This document shows positions 14,826 through 23,234 of a DNA stretch of 34,082 nt, piece after piece. The DNA comes from Butyrivibrio sp. (GTDB lineage: Bacteria; Bacillota; Clostridia; Lachnospirales; Lachnospiraceae): NCBI RefSeq assembly GCF_017635265.1, contig NZ_JAGBLU010000021.1, forward strand, positions 1 through 34,082, given 5' to 3'. The notes below the pieces were generated by a model that worked only from the letters and a program-made list of their open reading frames with translations, searched no databases and was not told where the DNA came from. Every line of letters starts with the position of its first letter. Positions within the stretch are counted from its first letter, which is position 1. The position numbers were made by a program, and so were the translations under genes.

Positions 14826-17183
14826 GTGACAATAAAAGATTTACTTATTGGTGAAAGTGCACGAATTGATATTGTTGGCGGAGAGGGAGCTCTTCGCCAA
14901 CATTTTCTGGATATGGGAGTTATACCAGGGGCGGAAGTTACACTTGTTAAGCTTGCGCCTTTAGGTGATCCTATGGAACTTAGGATCCATGGGTATGAGC
15001 TCACACTTCGTCTTGCTGATGCTGAGAAAATTCAGGTGACTAAGCTATCTGAGGCAAAAGAACCTGGTAAGGCAGGACAGTCAAAAAAGAATTCTAAAAA
15101 GATCGAACACCCGGGACTTGGTGAGGAAGGTAAATATCATCCAAAGGGAAGCGGCAATCCTTTGCCGGATACAGCTCTTTTGACATTTGCTCTTGTAGGT
15201 AACCAAAACTGCGGAAAGACGACTCTTTTCAATCAACTGACAGGTGCAAATCAGCACGTTGGTAATTTTCCCGGAGTTACTGTGGACCGCAAGGATGGTT
15301 CAATACTCGGACAAAAAAATACAATGATAACGGACCTTCCCGGAATATATTCCATGTCTCCATATTCCAGTGAAGAGCTTGTCAGCAGGAACTTTGTGCT
15401 TGAGGAAGAGCCTGAGGCCATCATCAACATTGTGGATGCCACAAACATGGAGAGAAATCTGTATCTGACTATGCAGCTTCTTGAAATGGACATTCCTGTG
15501 GTGATTGCTCTTAACATGATGGATGAACTTAGGGGCAATGGTGGAACGGTTGATATTAACCTTATGGAGAGTATGCTTGGGGTTCCTGTTGTTCCTATTT
15601 CTGCAGCCAAGAATGAAGGCATAGACGAGCTTGTGCGCCATGCTATGCACATAGCCCACTATCAGGAGAGACCGGGACGCCAGGATTTTTGTGATGAAAA
15701 TGATAATGGCGGCGCTGTTCACAGATGTATCCACGCAGTTATGCATCTTATACAGGATCACGCTAAGACAGCAGAGCTCCCATTGAGATTTGCGGCCAAT
15801 AAGGCAATAGAGGGAGATCAGCTCATAATTGATAAGCTAAGTCTCGATGATAATGAAAAAGAGACACTTGAACATATTACAAAGCAGATGGAGGCAGAAA
15901 GAGGCCTTGACAGGGCAGCAGCCATTGCCGACATGAGATTTGCCTTTATCCACAAGATATGTGATGAATGCCTTGTAAAACCTCATGAGAGCAAGGAACA
16001 GATCAGAAGCCAGAAGATAGATAAAGTTCTAACCGGCAGATTTACTGCTATTCCGGTGTTTATTCTTGTAATGGCATCTATTTTCTTTTTGACCTTTAAT
16101 GTGATCGGAGCTTTTTTGCAGGGACTTATCGAAACGGGAGTTAGTGCATTGACAGGCCTTGTAGACAATGCCATGACGCAGGCAGGAGTTAATGCAGCAA
16201 TTCACAGTCTTGTGGTTGATGGTATTTTTGAAGGTGTGGGAAGTGTCCTTAGCTTTTTGCCTATAATCGTTACAATATTCTTGTTCTTATCACTTCTTGA
16301 AGACAGTGGATATATTGCAAGAGTTGCATTCTTTATGGACCAGCTCCTTAGGAAAATAGGACTTTCCGGAAGAAGTATCGTTCCGCTCCTTATCGGCTTT
16401 GGATGTACGGTTCCGGCGGTAATGTCGACGAGAACCCTTCCAAGTGACAGAGACAGGAAAATGACGATTCTTCTTACTCCATTTATGAGTTGTACCGCCA
16501 AGCTTCCTATTTATGCCTTTTTTGTGGCAGCATTTTTCCCTGATAAGGGTTGGCTGGTGATCACCGCGCTGTATTTTCTGGGGATTGTCTTAGGAATAAT
16601 AGTTTCTTTGATTTATAAAAAGACATTGTTTAAGGGCGAAGCAGTTCCGTTTGTTATGGAGCTTCCAAATTACCGCATGCCCAGTGCCAGAAGTGTAATG
16701 CAGCTGATGTGGGAAAAGTCAAAAGATTTTATTCAGAGAGCTTTTTCGGTTATTATGCTGGCTTCAATAGTTGTGTGGTTTTTCAAGAGCTTTGATTTCC
16801 ATCTGGAACTTGTGGACAGCACCAAGGATAGCATGCTTGCAGCAATTGCCGGAATTCTGGTTCCTATCTTTAAACCAATTGGCCTTGGGGATTTCAGAAT
16901 ATGCACATCTCTCATAAGCGGATTCATGGCAAAAGAGAGTGTGGTATCAGTTTTGGAAGTGCTGTTTGACGAAGCTGGCGGCGTTTCTGCTGCTATAAGC
17001 ACTCTGTCTGCAGTAAGCCTTCTTGTCTTTTCACTTGTTTATACTCCATGCGTTGCGGCTGTTGCTGCGATTGGCAGAGAGATGGGAAGACGATGGGCTG
17101 TTGCCGTTGTTTTATGGCAGTGTGTAGTTGCGTGGATCGCAGCATTTATTGTGTATTATGCAGGAATGCTTATAGGAATCTAA
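14826..17183 (+). CDS. feoB: FeoA-FeoB fusion, ferrous iron transporter
   Basis: This inner-membrane GTP-gated Fe(II) uptake protein has FeoA fused at its N-terminus. Residues 1-77 form the FeoA SH3-like domain (LLIGESARIDIV, FLDMGVIPGAEVTL). The G domain follows: G1 is GNQNCGKTTL (residues 125-134, Gln replacing the usual Pro), G2 NFPGVTVD, G3 DLPGIYSM, G4 NMMDE. Then come the membrane part with Gate motifs (GFGCTVPAVMSTRTL, PFMSCTAKLPIYAFF) and FeoB_C, ending with about eight helices. The start is GTG at 14826 with a purine-rich GAGAGAAA upstream. The 71-bp gap after glgP shows no obvious Fur box or terminator. The stop lies 4 bp from the convergent response regulator gene. Confidence 0.95.
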   Translation: MTIKDLLIGESARIDIVGGEGALRQHFLDMGVIPGAEVTLVKLAPLGDPMELRIHGYELTLRLADAEKIQVTKLSEAKEPGKAGQSKKNSKKIEHPGLGEEGKYHPKGSGNPLPDTALLTFALVGNQNCGKTTLFNQLTGANQHVGNFPGVTVDRKDGSILGQKNTMITDLPGIYSMSPYSSEELVSRNFVLEEEPEAIINIVDATNMERNLYLTMQLLEMDIPVVIALNMMDELRGNGGTVDINLMESMLGVPVVPISAAKNEGIDELVRHAMHIAHYQERPGRQDFCDENDNGGAVHRCIHAVMHLIQDHAKTAELPLRFAANKAIEGDQLIIDKLSLDDNEKETLEHITKQMEAERGLDRAAAIADMRFAFIHKICDECLVKPHESKEQIRSQKIDKVLTGRFTAIPVFILVMASIFFLTFNVIGAFLQGLIETGVSALTGLVDNAMTQAGVNAAIHSLVVDGIFEGVGSVLSFLPIIVTIFLFLSLLEDSGYIARVAFFMDQLLRKIGLSGRSIVPLLIGFGCTVPAVMSTRTLPSDRDRKMTILLTPFMSCTAKLPIYAFFVAAFFPDKGWLVITALYFLGIVLGIIVSLIYKKTLFKGEAVPFVMELPNYRMPSARSVMQLMWEKSKDFIQRAFSVIMLASIVVWFFKSFDFHLELVDSTKDSMLAAIAGILVPIFKPIGLGDFRICTSLISGFMAKESVVSVLEVLFDEAGGVSAAISTLSAVSLLVFSLVYTPCVAAVAAIGREMGRRWAVAVVLWQCVVAWIAAFIVYYAGMLIGI

Positions 17184-17187
17184 CGCA

Positions 17188-17922
17188 TTATTTCTGGTTC
17201 CTGAATTCCACCGGCGTCATGCCAAAGCTCTTTTTAAAGAGTCTGGTAAAATATGAGTAATTATCGTACCCGACGTGGAGTGCGATATCGTGAATTGAAT
17301 AATCGGTTTCTGTTAAAAGTTTTTTCGCAAGGGACAGGCGCTTTTCTATAACGTAATTTTTGTAGCTAAAGCCTGTCTCTTTTTTGAATATTTTAGTGAT
17401 GTAATCCGGATCAAAAAAGAACATTTCAGAAAGCTGCTCTCTGCTTATTTCTTCTTTAAAATGTTCGTCAACATATGCTAAAAGAGCCTTCTGCGCCGAT
17501 TCTGTATCAGATGTATCAAGCTTGTAAAAAGAGCTTTCGGAAGTGTCATTATCATAGGCTTCCTTTATGGCTTTTTTGATGATGCGGGTCAGCTCTGCAT
17601 AGTCAATTGGTTTTAAAAAATAGTGAAAACTCTTAAGCTCAATTGCCTTTTGGGCATAGGAAAAATCTGCATAGTTAGTCAAAAAGATAGTTGGTACCTT
17701 GTTTCCATGCTCGCGCAAAAAGCTCAGAAGATCCAGACCTGTACCATGCGGCATATCGATGTCGCTAAGGAGCAGGTCTATTTTATTTGAATTTATAATT
17801 TCTTTTGCCGAATTGATCTCGCCTGCTGTGAAAACTTCAGTAAATCCGAGGCTTTCCCAGGCGATTCCTTTTTGGAGCGCCGCAATGACAAAGCGGTCAT
17901 CGTCCACAAGTAAAACATTCAT
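17188..17922 (-). CDS. YesN-type response regulator (REC plus AraC DNA-binding domain)
   Basis: The receiver domain has the acidic pair D7-D9, the phospho-acceptor D54 in LLLSDIDMP, T82 and K104 (FLKPI). A linker of about 20 residues leads to two AraC-type helix-turn-helix units (ISREQLSEMFFFDPDYITKI; IALHVGYDNYSYFTRLFKKS). At 244 residues it is the compact form, without the large middle region of many YesN proteins. Its ATG directly abuts the TAA of the kinase gene, so the pair is one translationally coupled unit. The target is most likely the divergent ABC transporter operon, where direct repeats of AGTGCTAT lie 22 bp apart. Confidence 0.94.
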   Translation of the reverse strand: MNVLLVDDDRFVIAALQKGIAWESLGFTEVFTAGEINSAKEIINSNKIDLLLSDIDMPHGTGLDLLSFLREHGNKVPTIFLTNYADFSYAQKAIELKSFHYFLKPIDYAELTRIIKKAIKEAYDNDTSESSFYKLDTSDTESAQKALLAYVDEHFKEEISREQLSEMFFFDPDYITKIFKKETGFSYKNYVIEKRLSLAKKLLTETDYSIHDIALHVGYDNYSYFTRLFKKSFGMTPVEFRNQK

Positions 17923-19686
17923 TTATTGATACCTCTTTGGGAGCACCAGAGTAACTACGGCGCCGCCCGAAACGCTATTTTCTATAGATAGATCAAAGCT
18001 CCCGTCATATAGGAGTGAGAGTCTTCTGATGCAGTTGGTTATTCCGATGTGGCTGCCATCTTCTGTGAGATCTTCCTTGTTCTTTATTTTTTCTATGATC
18101 TCATCAGGAAAACCCTGACCGTTGTCTGCAATTGAGATGGCAACAAAAGAGCTGCCTTCCCTTTCAAGGTCTTTGCTGGATACTGTTATCTTTAACACAT
18201 TCCCCTTGGAATCCGCATGTTTGATGATGTTTTCGATAAAAGTTATAAGTAAAAGAGGCGGTATAAGAACATCCATGTGTGAATCATCGATATCGCAGTC
18301 GTAGTCAATGTCCTCCGATAGGCGCATCATCTGAATATCAAGATAATCTTCCGCATGAGAAATCTCATTGCTAAGTGTTACAAAATCCTTATCTGCCTGA
18401 AAAAGATATCTGAAATACTTGGAGGTAAAGCTGAGCATTTTCTGAGCTGCGCTGACGTCTCCAAGGCTTAGCATGCTGTCTATCGTAGTGAGGCAGTTTA
18501 AGTAAAAGTGCGGTTTTATCTGCTGCTGCAAAAAGTGGATCCTGAACTTGTTCTGGTCAAGCTCTGCTTCATAAATGTTGATGCGGAGCCTTGTTATTTC
18601 ATGGATAAGATTTTTGAACTGGTCATTTATCTGGTTTAGCTCCTGTAATTTGCCGTCAGTAAGATCAAGGGTTGTAACTTCAACACCTGATAGTGAGTCC
18701 ATTTTTGACAGGTTTTCGGAAAAAATCCTGATGGGCAGGATAACTTTTTTATATGTCAAAAGAATGTAGCCGCCCATGATAAAGGAAAGAGTTAGAGCGG
18801 TTAAAAATACCAGGAACTGAAGGAGAAAGATCTTTCCATAGTTACCGAGCATATCTGAGTTTACAACTAAAGTGAAAGGAAGACCTGCATCTTCACCGTG
18901 GAAAACAATCTCGTTATAATAATAGTCCAAAAATCCGCTGGGGCTGGCTGCAGTTTGATAATAGGTGTCACCTTTGAGGTTCTGAAACTTAATATTGCCG
19001 TGGTTTCCAAGGTTCAGACTGCCCAGTGGAGAGAGTAGATCTTCTATCGGGACCAGCGACACAAAAGTTCTATGGCTATAGGTAATTGCGTAGTACAGGT
19101 AGGTTTTGCCACCTATAACAGTAGGTATCCAGGATAGACCGCCTGATGTAAGCCCCTGCGAAACGTCAGATATTATCCTTTTCCTGATGGTCTTGTACCT
19201 GTCATAAGTAACTGCCATGTCAGAGGCATTAATGAACAGATTTCCTTCATCCCAGTAAAAGAAATACATATATTCTGAACCTGTTGAATACTGCATGTCG
19301 CTTACTCTTAGCCTCAGATCGGTACTGGCTTTTCTGTAATCCCCCATGTGACCTTCAATAGAAAAGCTGTCAAGAATAGGATCGTGGAAAACAGTCCATT
19401 GAACGAAGTGTTCTATGGCATTAAGTCTTTCGGTTAATTCTGTTTGATATATTGATACGGCATTCTCTACTGCAAGATTATTCTGCTTTCTTATTTCCAA
19501 AAATGAAAAGACACTTACTATCACAAAAATGATAACAACCGGCACAGAAATAAGTAGTGTTTTTCGAAGTATCTGCACAACAGGATATGCTCTGTTTCTT
19601 CCTTGGTTTTTCATAAGTTCATTATAATTTAAAGGTTTGGAGCCTGCCACAGTTTTTAGTTTCCTGTTCGGAAAAGTGCTATCCAT
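17923..19686 (-). CDS. YesM-type sensor histidine kinase
   Basis: This membrane kinase senses an extracellular signal and phosphorylates the adjacent regulator. TM1 is LLISVPVVIIFVIVSVFSFL, an extracellular Cache-like domain of about 240 residues follows, and TM2 lies near residues 285-310. The His_kinase domain has H393 in QQIKPHFYLN, then the N box (FIENIIKHAD), G1 (ADNGQGFPDE) and G2 (GSHIGITNC). Neither possible start has a clear ribosome site. The ATG at 19686 gives 587 residues, and the ATG at 19614 (MKNQGRN) gives 563. The downstream start would leave the AGTGCTAT repeats fully outside the gene. The signal is probably linked to the sugar imported by the divergent operon. Confidence 0.92.
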   Translation of the reverse strand: MDSTFPNRKLKTVAGSKPLNYNELMKNQGRNRAYPVVQILRKTLLISVPVVIIFVIVSVFSFLEIRKQNNLAVENAVSIYQTELTERLNAIEHFVQWTVFHDPILDSFSIEGHMGDYRKASTDLRLRVSDMQYSTGSEYMYFFYWDEGNLFINASDMAVTYDRYKTIRKRIISDVSQGLTSGGLSWIPTVIGGKTYLYYAITYSHRTFVSLVPIEDLLSPLGSLNLGNHGNIKFQNLKGDTYYQTAASPSGFLDYYYNEIVFHGEDAGLPFTLVVNSDMLGNYGKIFLLQFLVFLTALTLSFIMGGYILLTYKKVILPIRIFSENLSKMDSLSGVEVTTLDLTDGKLQELNQINDQFKNLIHEITRLRINIYEAELDQNKFRIHFLQQQIKPHFYLNCLTTIDSMLSLGDVSAAQKMLSFTSKYFRYLFQADKDFVTLSNEISHAEDYLDIQMMRLSEDIDYDCDIDDSHMDVLIPPLLLITFIENIIKHADSKGNVLKITVSSKDLEREGSSFVAISIADNGQGFPDEIIEKIKNKEDLTEDGSHIGITNCIRRLSLLYDGSFDLSIENSVSGGAVVTLVLPKRYQ

Positions 19687-19732
19687 AAAACTGAATAGTG
19701 CTATTTTTTGTTTTTTAAAATCTTTAAGATTT
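19675..19732. promoter_or_regulatory. divergent control region: direct repeats and palindrome
   Basis: AGTGCTAT occurs at 19675-19682 and 19697-19704, a 22-bp (two-turn) spacing typical of AraC-type binding sites. A perfect palindrome AAATCTT-T-AAGATTT lies at 19718-19732, 28 bp before the first permease gene. These are the likely binding sites for the YesN-type regulator and the divergent promoters. Confidence 0.5.
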
Positions 19733-19759
19733 AGAACATGAAATCAAGGAGAACAAAAA

Positions 19760-20668
19760 ATGAAGAATAAAATTTTTGGGAACATAAAAAAATACTATCA
19801 GTTGTATTTACTTCTTTTACCATCAGCAGTACTGCTATTTTGTTTTGCGTATCTTCCGATGGTCGGAATAGTGATAGCATTTCAAAACTATTCACCTGCT
19901 CTTGGAATTCTGAAAAGCCCTTTTGTGGGAATGAAAAATTTCATGCAGTATTTCAGATCATATCAATTTGCGGTGACCATAAAGAACACGCTGGTACTGA
20001 GTTTGTACAGTATACTTGTAGGATTTCCGCTTCCAATCCTTCTTGCACTTATGTGCAACCAGATGAAGACCAGGGGATTTAAAAAAGTATTTCAGGTGAT
20101 AACCTATCTGCCACATTTCATTTCAACAATGGTAATGTGCGGACTTATCCTGATCTTCCTCTCGCCAAGCAGCGGTCTTTTTGCAAATCTCTTTAAACTA
20201 CTGGGACATGAATTTCCGAATGTAATGTCAAGTGCCGCAGGATTTAAACATGTGTACGTATGGAGCGACATATGGCAGCACCTTGGCTGGGACAGCATCA
20301 TTTACCTTGCTGCGCTTGCGGGAATAGATCCTACATATTATGAGGCGGCAACAGTGGATGGGGCCAGCACACTTCAGAAGATAAAGTACATAGATATTCC
20401 CATGATCATGCCGACGGCAATGGTACTTCTCATTATGAGGGCCGGAAGCATATTGGGAATAGGTTTTGAAAAGGTATTCCTGCTCCAAAATGTTCAGAAC
20501 ATCATGAGCAGTGAGATCATTTCAACCTATGTTTACAAAATGGGTATGCAGAGCATGCAGTACAGTCTGTCTACTGCAATAGGTCTTTTCAATACGGTAG
20601 TTAATGTGATCGTGTTAGTGCTGGTAAATCTGATGGCCAAAAAGCTTACGGACAGCAGCCTGTTCTGA
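19760..20668 (+). CDS. ABC sugar transporter permease (LplB/MalF type)
   Basis: This is an integral membrane subunit of a CUT1-family carbohydrate importer. It shows about six hydrophobic segments, beginning LYLLLLPSAVLLFCFAYLPM, and the EAA loop that docks the ATPase, EAATVDGASTLQKIKYIDIP. Its length of 302 residues is typical. The ribosome site AAGGAGAA is strong. It is the first gene of the operon opposite the kinase, with the second permease 15 bp downstream. No ATPase gene is present, so a shared MsmX/MsmK-like ATPase from elsewhere is expected. Confidence 0.95.
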   Translation: MKNKIFGNIKKYYQLYLLLLPSAVLLFCFAYLPMVGIVIAFQNYSPALGILKSPFVGMKNFMQYFRSYQFAVTIKNTLVLSLYSILVGFPLPILLALMCNQMKTRGFKKVFQVITYLPHFISTMVMCGLILIFLSPSSGLFANLFKLLGHEFPNVMSSAAGFKHVYVWSDIWQHLGWDSIIYLAALAGIDPTYYEAATVDGASTLQKIKYIDIPMIMPTAMVLLIMRAGSILGIGFEKVFLLQNVQNIMSSEIISTYVYKMGMQSMQYSLSTAIGLFNTVVNVIVLVLVNLMAKKLTDSSLF

Positions 20669-20683
20669 TATTGGGAGGTAGAA

Positions 20684-21571
20684 ATGGTAAAAAAGAAAAA
20701 GTTTTCACAGGACGTTTTAGTAAATATCATATTTCATCTGATAGCAGTGCTCATGATAATTGCTGTTATTTATCCGCTTTGGTTTGTCATAATTGCCTCT
20801 TTTAGCAATCCTGCGGATGTGGCAAACGGCAAGGTGTGGCTGTGGCCAAAGACTATAGATGTAAGGGGATACCAAAAGCTTTTTGAACAGAAGCAGATCT
20901 GGAAAAGCTATTGGAACACCATAATATATACCATTTCCGGCACACTGGTTGCTCTACTGGTTAATATTACTGCCGGCTATGCCATGTCAAGAAAAGACCT
21001 GCCTGGTAGAAAGATAATAAATGTCTTTTACCTGATACCCATGTTTGTAGGTGGCGGCCTGATCCCTACATATTTGGTAGTTAAGCAGTTTGGCCTCCTG
21101 GATAATTTCCTCGTTATGGTAGTTCCGTTTGCGGTATCCACTTACAACATAATCGTGGCAAGGACATTTTTCCAGAATTCACTTCCCGAATCACTTTGGG
21201 AGGCAGCACAGATAGACGGCTGCAGCACTATAAGGTATTTCGTGCAGTTTGCAGTTCCTCTTTCAAAAGCAGTAATTGCGGTGGTTGGTCTGTGGACAGC
21301 AGTAGGTCTTTGGAATTCCTGGTTCAATGCACTTATTTATCTGCAAAACGAGAATCTGATTCCACTGCAGCTTTTACTTAGGAGAATCCTTATTTCCAAT
21401 GAGTCACTTCTTGGAGCGGCTACAGGCACTATGGCCCAGGAGCTGCGACAGCTTTCAGACATGATGAAATACGCATCAATTGTGGTTTCAACATTGCCGA
21501 TCATGGCTCTTTACCCTTTCCTGCAAAAGTACTTCAATCAGGGCGTAATGATAGGAGCAGTAAAGGGATAA
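20684..21571 (+). CDS. ABC sugar transporter permease (LplC/YtcP, MalG type)
   Basis: This is the second membrane subunit of the importer. It has six predicted helices and the EAA loop SLWEAAQIDGCSTIRYFVQF. The N-terminal LWFVIIASFSNPADVANGKV and the C-terminal end (FNQGVMIGAVKG) are the usual signatures of the YtcP/LplC group. Its length of 295 residues is normal. The ribosome site is GGGAGG. It pairs with the upstream permease and the downstream binding protein. Confidence 0.95.
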   Translation: MVKKKKFSQDVLVNIIFHLIAVLMIIAVIYPLWFVIIASFSNPADVANGKVWLWPKTIDVRGYQKLFEQKQIWKSYWNTIIYTISGTLVALLVNITAGYAMSRKDLPGRKIINVFYLIPMFVGGGLIPTYLVVKQFGLLDNFLVMVVPFAVSTYNIIVARTFFQNSLPESLWEAAQIDGCSTIRYFVQFAVPLSKAVIAVVGLWTAVGLWNSWFNALIYLQNENLIPLQLLLRRILISNESLLGAATGTMAQELRQLSDMMKYASIVVSTLPIMALYPFLQKYFNQGVMIGAVKG

Positions 21572-21606
21572 ATAGTATAAAATATTTTTAGAGAAGGAGA
21601 AAAATA

Positions 21607-23205
21607 ATGCGAAGAAAGTTTAATTTGGTAGCGGGAGCACTGGCACTGACAACTATGCTCGCGGGCTGTGGCCAGGCGGCTGAAACAGCAACAACTTCTG
21701 ACAGTACTACCACAGCAGCTGCGGTAGCAGAACAGGGAGCAGGTGCCAATGCAGCTTCTTACGAGGTAGCAACAGTAAGATGGGCTGATTGGGGAGAGGA
21801 TTACCACACAGGATTCCCTGATCAGGCAGCAGGTGAAGCAGGAATATCTGTAAAGTGGGATACTATCCTTAATTCAGACTGGGGTGACAAAAAAGCAGTT
21901 CTTTTAGCAGGAGGAGATCTTCCTGACGCATTTATGGGATCAATTTGTTTCTCAGAATCAGATGTCCTTACAAACACAGGATCATTCATAGCTCTTGACG
22001 ATTATATTGATGAGTATATGCCAAACTTTAAGAGCATCATTGAAAGTGATCCTACAATGAAGGCTCTTGCTACTTCTGCAGACGGACATATCTACGGGCT
22101 TCCATCAAAAAAGCCCTGCAGACCAACTGTAGCAAACCAGATGTTTATCAACAAGAAATGGCTTGATAACTTGGGACTTGAAGTACCACAGACTTATGAA
22201 GAATTTGAGAAGGTTCTTGTAGCCTTTAAGGAAAATGATGCCAACGGAAATGGGGATCCTAATGATGAGATTCCTTTCGGACAGGGCTATGCTGATTCAG
22301 TTATGTTCTTCTGCCTTCCATTTGGAACAACACTCGGCGCAGATGGAACATACATGATGGCTATCCAGAACGGTGAGCCTGTATATCTTCCTGTGACTGA
22401 AGGATACAAAAAAGGCGTTGAATGGATGCATGAGTGCTTTGAAAAGGGACTTATTGATCCTGAGCTTTTCACAGAAGATACTTCAATGCGTGATGCAAAG
22501 CTTATGAATGAGACACCTATCATCGGTGTAGCTCCGGGCTGGACAGCAGATGCAACATTTGGTGCCAATGCCGGAGAGTACGTGGCACTTCCTGCACTAT
22601 CTGGCCCTGATGGAGAAAAGTACATCTCCTCAGACCCTGAGCACTGGAATTACAGCAGATATGAGTTTGTTGTAACTTCAGCCTGCGAAAACCCTGGTCC
22701 ACTTCTTGCATGGGTAGATAAGTTCTACACAGAAGATGCATCAATCCAGAATTTCTATGGCTCTTTTGGAATCGGTGTTGAAAAGGCAGCAGATGGCACA
22801 TACACAGTACTTGAGCCACAGGATGGAAACTCAGCTGATACATTTGCATGGATCCAGTCGCTTAGAGACTTTGGACCAAAGTATGTAGCTGACGGATTTA
22901 ACGACAAAGTAAAGTACGCTGCTGAAAACGGTGATGCTTCCAAGCTTGCACTTGATAAGGAACTTAGCAAGTTTGCAAAAGAAGCCTTCCCTAATGTAAG
23001 TTATACAAATGACCAGCTTAGCACACTTGCAACTCTTTTCACTGATCTTGACGCATATGTTGCATCAAATCAGGCAACATGGGTTACAGAGGGCGGCATA
23101 AATGAGCAGTGGGATAATTATATCAAAACATTGGAGACAATGGGATATAACGATTTCATCAAGATCCAGCAGGATGCTTATAATACATACAATTCAAACA
23201 AGTAA
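21607..23205 (+). CDS. ABC sugar-binding lipoprotein (LplA/YtcQ type)
   Basis: This extracellular solute-binding lipoprotein captures the oligosaccharide. The signal sequence ends in the lipobox LAGC (Cys 21). A Thr/Ala-rich tether follows, and then the two-lobed binding fold of the long LplA class (532 residues, against about 420 in ordinary CUT1 proteins). The sequence DANGNGDPNDEIPF, a calcium-site-like motif characteristic of this class, lies near residue 210. Strong ribosome site AGAAGGAG. The gene lies 35 bp after the permease and 29 bp before the GH31 gene. The ligand cannot be read from the sequence, but the GH31 neighbour suggests an alpha-linked glucoside or xyloside. Confidence 0.94.
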   Translation: MRRKFNLVAGALALTTMLAGCGQAAETATTSDSTTTAAAVAEQGAGANAASYEVATVRWADWGEDYHTGFPDQAAGEAGISVKWDTILNSDWGDKKAVLLAGGDLPDAFMGSICFSESDVLTNTGSFIALDDYIDEYMPNFKSIIESDPTMKALATSADGHIYGLPSKKPCRPTVANQMFINKKWLDNLGLEVPQTYEEFEKVLVAFKENDANGNGDPNDEIPFGQGYADSVMFFCLPFGTTLGADGTYMMAIQNGEPVYLPVTEGYKKGVEWMHECFEKGLIDPELFTEDTSMRDAKLMNETPIIGVAPGWTADATFGANAGEYVALPALSGPDGEKYISSDPEHWNYSRYEFVVTSACENPGPLLAWVDKFYTEDASIQNFYGSFGIGVEKAADGTYTVLEPQDGNSADTFAWIQSLRDFGPKYVADGFNDKVKYAAENGDASKLALDKELSKFAKEAFPNVSYTNDQLSTLATLFTDLDAYVASNQATWVTEGGINEQWDNYIKTLETMGYNDFIKIQQDAYNTYNSNK

Positions 23206-23234
23206 TTTAATTTAGGATATAAGAGGTTGTTTTA

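Noticed and set aside
15300-15761. Minus-strand open frame of 153 codons inside feoB
   Set aside because: It lies wholly within a strongly conserved feoB coding region in antisense and overlaps another antisense frame.
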